A stretch of DNA of 64,000 nt from Hemerocallis citrina (Eukaryota > Streptophyta > Magnoliopsida > Asparagales > Asphodelaceae), in the NCBI GenBank assembly GCA_017893485.1, contig CM030368.1, positions 105,903,549 to 105,967,548 on the forward strand. Reading direction: 5' to 3'. Made by a program: the position numbers and the translations under genes. Positions within the stretch are counted from its first letter, which is position 1, and each line of letters starts with the position of its first letter. Below, piece by piece: positions 10,943 through 21,230 of this stretch. Under the pieces are notes generated by a model. That model made no database searches and was not told the DNA's origin. It saw only the letters and a list, made by a program, of their open reading frames with translations.

Positions 10943-12017
10943 TTTCTTGTGGTTGAGAATGAAGAGAGCTGTAGTGGAGTCTGCTGCAATATATGCAACC
11001 TTTCAACAAATCAAGGCAGAGAATTAAAGACCCAGAGTATTGTTGCCATTACCCATTTCGGAGTGGAAATGGGAGAACATCAGCATGGATTTCATCACGG
11101 GGCTACCCAGAAGTCCCAAAGGAAAAGATACGATTTGGGTGATAGTCGACCGATTAACCAAGTTTGCTTATTTCTTGGCAATGAAGATCACTTGGTCAAT
11201 GAAGAAGTTGAAAAAATTGTACAACGGGGAGATTGTAAGACCACATGGAATTCCCATTTCGATTGTGTCAGATTGAGATGCGCGATTCACGTCGCACTTT
11301 TGGAGAAGCCTTCAGGCATCTTTGGGAACCAGGACTGACTTCAGTACCGCCTTTCATCCTCAAATTAATAGGCAGACTGAGAGAGTCAATCGTGTGTTGG
11401 AAGATATGTTGTGATGGATTTCGGTGGCAGCTGGGAGAGGCACTTAGCTCTGGTGGAATTTTTCCACAACAACAGCTTTCAGACTAGCATCGGTATGGCA
11501 CCATATGAGGCCTTGTATGGAAGGAAGTGTAGAACACTGGTGTGTTGGTATGAAGTAGGGGAAAGGCAGATGTACGACCAAAAATAGTACAGCAGACCTC
11601 GGAGAAAATAGAAGTTGATCAGGAAGAGGCTGGTTGACGCACAGAGGAGACAGAAGAGTTATGCTAACAATCGGAGAAGGGATCTGGAGTTCGAAGAGGG
11701 TGACTATGTTTTCCTAAAAGTATTTCCAGCTAAGGGTGTGATTCGATTTAGGAAAGGAGGAAAGTTAGCCCCAAGGTACATAGGACCATACAAGATATTG
11801 AAGAGAATTTGGAAGAAAGCTTATCAGTTGGAATTGCCGGAAGAGCTGGCCCAAGTACACAAAGTCTTTCAAGTGTCTATGCTGCGAGGCTACATTCCTG
11901 ATCTGAATCATCACTTACCAGAAAATGCCAGAGGGTCTACAGTTAGATCGGAGCTACAAAGAGCGCCCGATGGAGTTTGTTGATCGACAGAAAAAAGTTT
12001 TGAGGAACAAAACTATA
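10943..12017 (+). pseudogene. Element A pol continued: integrase core and C-terminal region
   Basis: Continues the integrase after E1. Core motifs: 'EWKWENISMDFITGLP' (first catalytic D), 'VDRLTKFAYF', 'IPISIVSD' (second D), then after frameshifts 'QTERVNRVLEDML' (catalytic E). Stops at 'KAEN*RP' and 'SD*DARF' fall where the family has Q and R, i.e. C-to-T changes. The C-terminal region at 11615-11983 is readable: 'GDYVFLKVFPAKGVIRF', 'GKLAPRYIGPYKIL', 'VHKVFQVSMLRGYIPD'. A frameshift near 11920 leads to 'EFVDRQKKVLRNKTI', the linker to the chromodomain-like tail. Solo LTR F cuts it there. Confidence 0.88.
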
Positions 12018-12251
12018 TGTAACACCCCGAATTTCAAATACAAATGAATTCGAAGTTCCAAAGGATCTTTATACTTCTCTTCGTACAATTTTACAAGGAA
12101 ATTTAATTTTTTCTTTACATCAGAGTTACATTTACATTTAAACTTAAACAGCGGAAGCAATTTACTATATACAACACTTGAAACATTCTTTAAGCTGCTT
12201 GCATACTTTAATCTTTGTCAATTCCTTTATCCTGCATAAAGACTGTGGGCA

Positions 12252-12272
12252 CGTCAGTTCATTCAACTGACG
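12252..12272 (-). promoter_or_regulatory. Stem-loop near the 3' end of LTR F
   Basis: CGTCAGTT-CATTC-AACTGACG, a perfect 8-bp stem, 235 bases from the LTR 3' end. Same place and stem core as in LTR A and LTR C, with a different loop. Confidence 0.6.
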
Positions 12273-13571
12273 AGATATTATACACGACCATCCTCTCTAT
12301 GCCGAAACAGTCTAATGATTCTCAAAGCTTAACAAACCACAAACTTGTTCACAAAAAAAGCTAAGGGGACTATCCTATTGATGTCGTGTTGTGATTGTGC
12401 ACCTAGTCCTTAATGCAATTTATTATTATTATTAGATGACACTAATGCGCACTTGTTCAGATTCTATGCATCCCATACTACATAGGTCCGAGGACAAGTT
12501 CTTAATCGTTCTTCAACTTGTAGGGTTCGATCCCTCGCCGTGACTTAATCTACTACTATAACTACGGTAAGTATCCTAGATGTCTTATGAGTTACGAGCC
12601 CATGTCCAGGCAGCCTGGAGGGGAATTCCACGTCGTGACATGACGCATCATGCAGAGCCTATGGTCAATTCAGCCTATGTCATGGACCACGGCACCACCC
12701 GTAATCAATCAAACATCCTACAAGGGTCGCTACGATCTCGATAATTCCGGAGTAGTGTCCACGCCAAGACTTGACTCATCAAGTAGGCAACCTATGAATC
12801 ACTCTCACACCGTAGACTCGAGGCCCTCATACTTGTATTTTTCTCTTACTTTCATCACATCTTCTCTATTTTTTGGTCCTTAATTACATGAATCATGAAT
12901 AAAAATCAATTTCTAGAGTTAACTCTTTCCTCTATACCGGTCTTAACCATCAATCAACGCATTTGATCCAAACCTGGTCTTTCATCTCAAATATCATATC
13001 AACATTTCATTTATTGCCGGTATGAGGCTTAGCTACACCCCAATTCTCAATTTCAATTCACAATTCTAACATTGAGTTTTTCATACTCAAAAGATCTCCT
13101 TTTCAAGTAACATGATTTTCAATCTTTTCATGAATCAAGTCTCATATATAAAGATCAATCGCAATTCATGCGTCTCATACTCAATTTAATTTCATCTCAT
13201 TCTCATACTATTGTATACATTTCATTTATTTACTTTAAGGATCACAAAAGTCATATTTTCATACTTAACCGGATTTAATTTGACAATAATAGTCCACTAC
13301 ATTTCCTTTCATCCAAAATTTCTTCTTAAATACTTATCATAATTTTCTCATGGAACAAAACATTATTATAACTTTCTAAGAGTAGAATTCAATAGTTTTC
13401 AACACAATTTCACTTCTAATCTCACTTGATTTTAGTAAAAAATAATACCCAATAATTTTCACAAGTTCTACATGAATTTAGAGTAATTAACATATTTTTT
13501 TCGGATTTTTAAAAACCAAGAATAAGTCAGAAAAATCGATATTCCAAAAAATATATTCAGGCCGAAACCCT

Positions 13572-13625
13572 GAATCGAACTCACAACCTGAGGGAAAACA
13601 GCCGCAAGCTCCAGCCACTAGCCCA
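13572..13625 (-). other. tRNA-like A and B boxes in LTR F
   Basis: On the minus strand, TGGGCTAGTGG (13615-13625) fits the A box at 10 of 11 positions and GTTCGATTC (13572-13580) is an exact B box. The gap is about that of a tRNA gene. A second exact B box, GTTCGAGTC, lies at 13727-13735 with a weaker A box near 13783-13795. Both run in the sense of the LTR, as in LTR A. Confidence 0.5.
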
Positions 13626-14453
13626 GAGTGCTCACACTGTATAAGGGGGGTTTAATACTTTAAGTATCATGGGGTCGGGTCTGGGTTTATTTAAACAAAC
13701 CAAAAGCAAAAGAGGGTAGAGCCTAGGACTCGAACCCGCAACCTCTTGGATCGCCCACGGCTAAAGTGAACACCCAAACACTCAGCAACCAGATGGTCTA
13801 AGTGACCAAGTCGATCTAAAGTTGAAATAATAGTTTTTGTTCAAGTCTCTGTTCAAATCAAATTCTCAAAATTTTCTAAAACGTTTTAGTTCTTTTTCTC
13901 CTCTTTTTTTTTTTGAGTCCAACTTTTCCAGAATTTATTCTATATTAAATTACAGTATCCTAGTAATTTTAGAATCAATAATTATTCATATAACACTCAT
14001 TTTTGATCTCTTTTCTAATGTCCATAGTTTCGACATTTAGAACCATTTCATTTTCATGAAAGTAGCATAACTAAGTTTCTACAAAAGTGCTTTAATTCTT
14101 CATCCTTCCATTATTTAATCATCTACATTAATTTAGAATACAAAAATTCCATCTTTCCTACAATAGGGTTCATTCTAGTTTGCACAACCAATTTCACATA
14201 CAATTCATCATTTGTCTCATAAGCATAATTTCTTGACATAGCATGATTCTTAAACATATGATATGGCAAACATGATAACTTTTCTAATACTTCCATTCAC
14301 AATTGATCAATCTTGCAACCATTTTAACACACATCTACTAGATTATCAATTCATCTCTAATTAGGCAAACGTGAATTTAATCTCAACTAGTTGCTCTTTA
14401 ATAATTGCTCAATTCGTTCCTAGCATGATTTCTAATTTAGAATCATGTGTAAC

Positions 14454-14463
14454 ACCCACCTTG
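14454..14463 (-). promoter_or_regulatory. Splice-donor-like site in the leader of LTR F
   Basis: CAAG|GTGGGT on the minus strand, about 300 bases downstream of the TATA box. It closely resembles the site in LTR C (AAAG|GTGGGT). Confidence 0.4.
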
Positions 14464-14743
14464 TTGAAGATAAACACACAAAAGATCCTAGGGGAAAGCT
14501 CCTAGAATGAACAAAAGGTCTTCTTCTCCTAGTTTGACTTTGCAAATTTGCCTTCTCCTCCTTGCTCCTTGGTATTGCCGCAAGCCCTTAGTCTCCAAAA
14601 GAATTGACCAGCATCCTTTGATTGGAATACACACAAAAGCACACTCGATCTTTTGAAACTCACTTAACTCAATCTTTTGCTTACAAAATGTGTCCTTTTC
14701 TCTTAATCTTTTGATGAAGAAAAGGTGCAAGAGTAACTAAGGT

Positions 14744-14769
14744 GGGGGGGGGGGGGGGGGGTATTTATA
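14744..14769 (-). promoter_or_regulatory. TATA box and C run of LTR F
   Basis: Minus strand: TATAAATA (14769-14762) followed at once by 18 C. LTR A has the same TATAAATA followed by five C, so the run is an expansion at about the RNA start point. Confidence 0.7.
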
Positions 14770-15326
14770 CTTATTTTAGGGTGAAAAGAAGGGCTAGGAT
14801 TAATCTAGGAGTTGAAGATTAAGGACCAATATGAGTTGGGAAGTTGTAGTCACTTCCATGAACTCAATAACTACTCCTCCACCTCATCCACTATCCCTCT
14901 CCCACTCATCCAATCCCGGCCTACCCTAGAATTGGTGTGCATTGCACACCTTAGTGCATGCACAAGCTTTCTAGTTTCCCCATTATTAAGTTGTACACAT
15001 TTAATTAATCAATTGCCTACTAAATGTGTCTACATGACAAGTTAGGGCAATTTAAAAGACTAATTAGTTATGGGCTTCAAAATAGTGGGCTCAAATCCAA
15101 GGGCCAATTAAAAAAATAATTAAATAATTAGGATGGGCTCAAAATAGAGAAATAAATCTTAGGCTTTATAAAGTAGGCTTTTATAAGAAAACAAAGAGAA
15201 AGAATTATATTTATTTGTTCATATTATAAAAGAAAATTTGTCTAAGAAAATACATCCAAGATTACACATGCACAACACGTAAAATCAACAATTTCACATT
15301 AATAAAAATCAGGGTATTACACTATA

Positions 15327-15425
15327 CTTATGGTCAAGGTTATGTGGAGGAATCAACTGGTGGAGGAAGCCACCAGGGAATCAGAGCAGAGGATGATGAG
15401 GGACCATCCCGAACATTTTGCCTAA
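15327..15425 (+). pseudogene. Element A pol end: chromodomain-like tail
   Basis: Last 32 codons of the integrase, read after solo LTR F: 'LMVKVMWRNQLVEEAT', then an acidic helix ending H-P-E-H-F-A and a TAA stop at 15423-15425. In the family this tail carries the chromodomain-like CR motif that is thought to steer insertion into heterochromatin. The family usually has a W after the second T; here it reads R. Confidence 0.8.
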
Positions 15426-15492
15426 ACCCTATAACTTTATTTCTTTTACTTTTCTCACTCTTTAAGCATAGTTCCGAGGACAGAACTATTCT

Positions 15493-15502
15493 AAGGAGGG
15501 AG
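15493..15502 (+). other. Polypurine tract of element A
   Basis: AAGGAGGGAG directly before the 3' LTR start TGTTGTAACATCCC. It primes plus-strand DNA synthesis and fixes the LTR start at 15503. Confidence 0.85.
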
Positions 15503-17325
15503 TGTTGTAACATCCCAGAAAAATTAATTTTTAATATTTTTTCACGTTCATTGCACATAAAATTTTATGCATTTTTGTTCCTAAAATTTCCTAGAGTCAT
15601 GAACATTTTTCTTCTCTTTTTTTGTCACAATTGTATGTTTTATTTTAATTAAATCCAATAGGCCTAAATTTATTTTGAAGCCCACTAAAAATTAATTTCA
15701 AAATGAGGTCCATGATTATTTCTACAATTAAATAAATATTTTGAATTCTAGTACACTTGTCATGTTTAACATACACCTACATCTAATTTAATATCAATTA
15801 ATAATAAAATTGTATGAGAAGAGTGTGCACATATGGTGCACGTGCACGTGTTGTGCACTAGAGAGGTAGGCCGACCAATGTGAGAGTGAGGAGAAAGTGG
15901 GGGTGGGTGTGTGTGAGAAAGTGCGGAGTTATTTTGAGTAGTGGGACTCATCTCAAACACACAATATTTCTAAAAATACCCCCTCCTCTAACATGAACAC
16001 ACAAACTCAAATTCAAATTAAAAGAGAAGAAAAGAGAAGGAAGGTTTAGGTTTTTCCTTTGCCAGAGGAGGAGAAGGGCAATTTGGTGTTGGAGTTTGGA
16101 GCAATTTTCTATGAGTTTTTCTTACTTTTGCAACAAGAAAGAGATGGGTGCATCTTTTACTTTCTAAATTTTTGTAGAATGCATAATTAGATAAATTGTG
16201 TTGAAATGGAATGTTTGGCATGAGTTCTTTAGATTTTAAACTTGTTATGATGCATGTTGTGTTGACATATAGAATTTTAGTAGAAGATGAATATGAGAAA
16301 TCAATGCATGCTAGATAAAGAAGTATAATATAAAATTGTCATGATGTTAAACTATAACTTTATTAGAGGGTTTTGTAATGATGTCATGAGGGAATCATGT
16401 ATATAAATTGTATGTAAAATTGTGACTAAAAATCATATAAAGTTAGGGGTGGATTATAATTTGAAATGATGGTGAAAATTTTCCAAAATTCAGAATAATC
16501 ACTAGAAGAAAATATATTCATGCTAGTTTGGTATAAAGAGTAGTAAATTTTTACTAGTTGAAACATATGAGTACTAAAAGTGACTATTTAAGTTCATTTG
16601 TGAAAAAATTCATTCTACTATTGGTAAAAATTAAGGGAAAAGCAATTCTGGAAATTTAGAAATGTAATTTAGTGGTATTAATTATGATGGAAAACAATAA
16701 AAATTAAAATAGATGAACAAATTAAAATAAGATGGAAACAGAGAACGGAGTTAAAAGATTTTAAACACATATATTATCAGTTGAGCACTTGGAACTTGTG
16801 CCTAGCGCAGGAGGCAGCGCACTTGGCACTGCCACGAGTTGCGGTTAGGGGGGGGGGGAGGGGGGGGGGTTCTTGGTCAGGTGCTCGAGCCTGGGTGGCT
16901 CTGCCTATTTTGTGATTTTTTGGAAATTAATCACTTGACGTTTCTGGGTTACAAAAACAACTCAGAGCGGTTTATATCACAAAATGCAAGTGGCTCATTG
17001 GTTTGGGTTGCAGTTTAGCTTGCCGTTGGCTCTGTGTTCGAATCCGGTTGAACACATTTTTTTATTTTTTTTTTCAGGTTTTAAGAATTGGAAAACTTCA
17101 TAGAAATATTTTAGAAGATTATTAGAACACTTGGGAATAATTTCACATTATTCTAAGACATTTTTTGGGAATTAAAAATCATATTCATATTAAATAGTGT
17201 ATTGGATGAGTTGTGAATTAAAATTTAAAATGTGAAATGCACTTGATTTAAGAGTTGATTATAGGATACAAATTTAGAAAAAAAATTAGTGAGATTTCAT
17301 GAATATTAAACAACTGGATTGAAAG
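15503..17325 (+). repeat. 3' LTR of element A, truncated
   Basis: Matches the 5' LTR up to the equivalent of base 1475, then changes abruptly to element C sequence. About 1.4 kb of the LTR is missing and I do not find it elsewhere in the window. The TATA box has decayed. The A/B-box module is at 16991-17044, with an exact B box. Confidence 0.88.
16991..17044 (+). other. tRNA-like A and B boxes in the 3' LTR of A
   Basis: TGGCTCATTGG at 16991-17001 and GTTCGAATC, an exact B box, at 17036-17044. Better preserved than the 5' LTR copy. Confidence 0.55.
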
Positions 17326-20300
17326 AGGTTTCCCAAGTCGGCAATCCTGCACTGATAACTGTGGGCACATCAGTTAATTACAACTGACGAAATGCTATAT
17401 TCGGCTATCCTCGCTACGCCATAATATAGCGATTCCAACCTCAACAATCACAAATAATATTTGATGCAAAGAAAAAGGTGGTGTCAAGCAAGTGTCGGTG
17501 TATGCCATGACCTAATCTAATGCACACTATGCACACATGCTCCTAAAGCTAATGCACGCTTGGTTGAAAGATATGCATCCCAAATTATACACCCCCAACC
17601 AAACGATGTTCTACAGTTTGATAGGGCTCGATCCCCCACTATGCATCATACTCTTGTGCTCTCTCTTGTTTCTGATTCTGATTCCAGTGATGGTGCGGCT
17701 GCAGTCGTCCGGCTTACCCGTCACTGCTTTCATTAGTGGTGTCCAATCCTCTTGTTTTATCCACTATGCCCGGGATCCCAGTCGCAAGCTTACCCTGCAC
17801 GACTGTAATCATGGTATGTTGCTGTATCTATATCTACCCGGACCTCACCAAAAGCTGATATACGGGTACCAGGGCTCCCCGCTGGAGGACTTAGAGTCTT
17901 TCCCATAGAGTCTTGCTCTATGCGGACTTCTTCTAAACCTCCTGCCCGCATTGATAACCAAAGGACATGACGGATATAAGGTTTCCCAACTTCGCTACAC
18001 TCATCCTTAAACTAGAGCAGAACTTGCAGTTGAGACGACGTCAACACTCCAAACTTCCTCAAAGGTTGTTACGGACATAAAGGCATTCTTGCCAAAATAG
18101 CGGAGCCCCCACAGAGTCTTCCCAACTCCGTTATAGGGCAGCTCGGGGTCCCTGTCCGCGTTAAACGAATCTAGGATTTGGCTAGGCGTGATGATGCCAT
18201 GCGTCCCCTGACAGGCGAATACCCTCGCTAGTGCATGTCCTTACATTCAACCAAGACTCGATCTAGTCCAACCAAAGTATCTATGCTACCCTACTCCAAG
18301 ACTAAAGGTAAGGCTAATTACATGATTACTAGAATCTCTTTTATCAACCGATTACTAAAAGTCCATCACTTTAGCCAAACTTTAATTCTCTTTCATTTTC
18401 TTATTAGAAGTATGGACCTGCAGGCGAGCTATATCTTATTACCCATTTCCTTAGTTAGGCAATCTATCTACCATATCCAATCCCTAACTTGGTAATCAAC
18501 TTAGCTTGCTATGAATAACTTAGTTAAGTTCTCCTTATAGACTCTTTCTAGTTAGTCACCTTTATCATTAATGGATCTCAACCCATCCCACACTAGGACT
18601 CAACTAGCCCTCAAGTCCGGTCCAAGGGTTGGCCCACCTCGACCTACACTTGGCACGAACCAACGACGAGTTAACCCCGTCGATTGCCACAACTCCCATC
18701 TACGCTTGGAGTTCGATCGCAACCTCAGCCCGACCAACACGTAGCTCCCGCTAAACTTAATGCTCCACGGTCCTGGAAAAGTAGTACCTCCAAACACAAC
18801 CATGGAATCCATTTATGCAAGGAGAGTACGTTGGCGCACGAGTCGTCTCCTCCAACGCATTTGATGCGACATGGGTCCTATTCTACCTATCTAGGTTCGT
18901 CAACAAGACTTGGTCATAGAGTCTGAATACCAATCAACATACCCCAACAAGGTACACCACAAAAAACAACAATTTATGAATCCAAACAGTAAGCACACAT
19001 TTGGCTTTTATGCCAGAACGGAGTCATTCCCGATCCCGTTTCTTTGAGAAATCGCGATCGGGAAATCCTATGCTTCTGCTCAAGGTAGAAAGCAAGTATA
19101 AGAACACTTTGGGCATGGATTTCATCCCAAAATGGTCAATAACAATACCCAAACATCCAATACAATTTCTACTTCAAAACAAGGAACAACGTTGCCTATA
19201 TTGGGGTCTACAAGCAACTATAAGCTACCCTCAGCAAAGAACTTTAGATAATTTAAGTCCTAACTCAAGCATACATCTATAACATGATTCTTGACCTCAA
19301 ACAGAAACTCTAAGCTAACAAGATACAAGTTCAAACTCATTTCAATGAACATGGTGCAAAACAGTAAGCTCTAGAATTTACTGTGTTTCTGTTGTCACTT
19401 GCAAAAACTATATAAAATCGCACACTTATCCAAATCAAGATTTCTTAATTAATCCAGAAAGGTCTATGTGTCTACTATAACTTCCTAGTTTCAAGTTTCT
19501 TCATACAGGGTCATTTACAAGCTCTTATGGTCCCATCTTTAACAAGTGTCCAGATTCTCAGAACAAAACATCATAATAACACAGTCATGGGGTAAAATAA
19601 TATTAAAATAGTAAATGTTGTAGAACATTATGAAATTTGAGATTATAGCTCCTGACACATGACGTGACAACACTTCCAAAAAATCAAGTGATTCTACCAA
19701 GTAGATCTTCAATTATGTCTCTTTGAATAACATAAAAAACAGAGCAATAACATCAGCATTTCTGTTTGCTAAAATAACTAGCAAAGTTTGCATGATTTTA
19801 TTAACATAGCTACATTTGTCCAAATCTCATGAAATTTGAAACATAGGTCTTAGATACAATTAACAATGACATACTAAAATTTCATATCATTCCCATAAGC
19901 ATGCATCAAGATACAAGTCATTCTTCTCACAACAGTAACAACAAAAACTGTTTCTTTCTATTCAGACCAGCATGCAGGTTGGAATTTTATTTTAATAGCA
20001 TAAAAAATCATAAAAATCTGAAAACATTACTGAATGTGCATGACACATAAATGAGCATCATGTAAAAATTTCAAGTTAATCCAAGTAGTGGTGTTCGAGT
20101 TATGAGCTATGGACTAACAACAAAAATTCAGCTTTTTAATAGGATTTTCTGTTTTGGGTTTCTTAGCACAAACCGAATTATTTAAGTTCATTCAAGAGCA
20201 TGCAAGTCAGTTTTCAGTCACTACAACCACCATTCAACAATAAAAAAAAAACCAAGAGATTAGAATCATCCACCTTTGCTTGGAGTTTGATCTCCTTCTA

Positions 20301-20775
20301 GCTCCTTGCTTATTGGTCTTCCTTCTTGACTCCAACTTGAGCTCCTTACATCTCCTCCTTGTTTTGGACTCCTCTTTTCTTCTCCTTGGCTTTTTATTCT
20401 TCTTCTTACTCCAAATAAGTAGCAAGAGTGTAGAGAGTGAGGTTTGGAGGTTTAGAAAAGTGTAGGAGTTGTAAATGAGAAGTGGAGTTGAGAGGGGGCT
20501 TTAAAACAAAAAAGAAGAGGGAGATGGAGGGTTTGGCCAGATTCTAAGGCCATGGAGAATGGGGGAAACATCTCATCATGCATGGGATTGGGATATGAGG
20601 GAGGTGGAGTGTGGGAGAGGAGAAAGACTCACCATGAGTCAAATACGTTCAAACAATAAAATCCTAACCCTAACTCTCTTTCCCACCTTCTTTTCCCTCT
20701 CAAATCTTGGCCAGCCTAGGGCTTGTGCATGTGCACAAGTCTCTTTTTTTCTATTACATGCCATGGTACACTAAG
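17326..20775 (-). repeat. 3' LTR of element C, larger part
   Basis: 19500-20775 matches 36045-37305 of the 5' LTR and 17330-17390 matches 36001-36044. The middle, 17390-19505, is present only here. It holds the stem-loop TCAGTT-AATTAC-AACTGA at 17370-17387 and a donor-like AAAG|GTGGAT near 20273 (minus). The open frames at 17537-17908 and 18600-19282 show no domain I recognise. The LTR is continued at 32502-32669, after element B. Confidence 0.85.
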
Positions 20776-21196
20776 TGTAACTCCCATTTTTCGTTTTTCG
20801 TATTTTTGGTATATATTTCCTTCTCTTGTATTTTTTCTGAACCGTATATTGGAGTTGTTTCAATATATATTCGTTTATTTCATTTTGAACTCTGTGTTTG
20901 ATTGGTTGTCTTTTTGTTTCGTTCTTCATCAAATTTTTTGTTCTTTCTTTCATTTGGTTCTTGCCCTCTCTATTTTTGTTCTAGGGTGTTTGTGGTGGTG
21001 ATTGGTTGCTTATCTCATTCCCAAACCTATTGTTTGATTCCCAATAGAATTACCAAAGCCAAATTAAATACACAATCCTAACTGATATCCTATACAATTT
21101 GTATCCTATTTGAAGCCCAATTAAACAAATCCTATTACTACTCCTAATCAATTCAATTACCCACTAACCTAACTCATATACTAAACCCTAACTCTC

Positions 21197-21230
<34 letters not shown>

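Larger units (their letters stand above)
12018..15321 (-). repeat. Solo LTR F inserted in element A
   Basis: 3,304 bp, from TGTAACACCCC to GGGTATTACA, with a perfect duplication CTATA (12013-12017 and 15322-15326). Removal rejoins R-N-K-T-I with L-M-V-K-V-M-W of the integrase tail. Orientation is minus: TATA box (14762-14769), leader, and a stem-loop at 12252-12272 near the 3' end. It is a family related to A, with the same TATA/C-run layout and a similar start, but not the same family. No internal coding region remains. Confidence 0.92.
1..17325 (+). mobile_element. Element A: Tekay/Del-like Ty3/gypsy chromovirus, decayed
   Basis: Long LTR retrotransposon in the order LTR, primer site, gag, protease, RT, RNase H, integrase, chromodomain-like tail, polypurine tract, LTR. 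The start lies outside the window; by comparison with the 3' LTR about 340 bp of the 5' LTR are missing. The 3' LTR stops near 17325, where unrelated element C begins. Two solo LTRs (7194-10942 and 12018-15321) sit in the integrase region, and removing each with one duplication copy rejoins the codons. Many frameshifts and stops make it non-autonomous. The integrase end, 'DRQKKVLRNK' followed by a W-R-N block and a terminal acidic helix, is typical of the Tekay/Del group; the lineage name is inferred from memory of the family. Confidence 0.9.

Noticed and set aside
20707..21001. Hydrophobic small ORFs in LTR B (and 29057-29365)
   Set aside because: Phe/Leu-rich translations of T-rich U3 DNA, upstream of the promoter. 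The two LTR copies differ by frame-changing indels.
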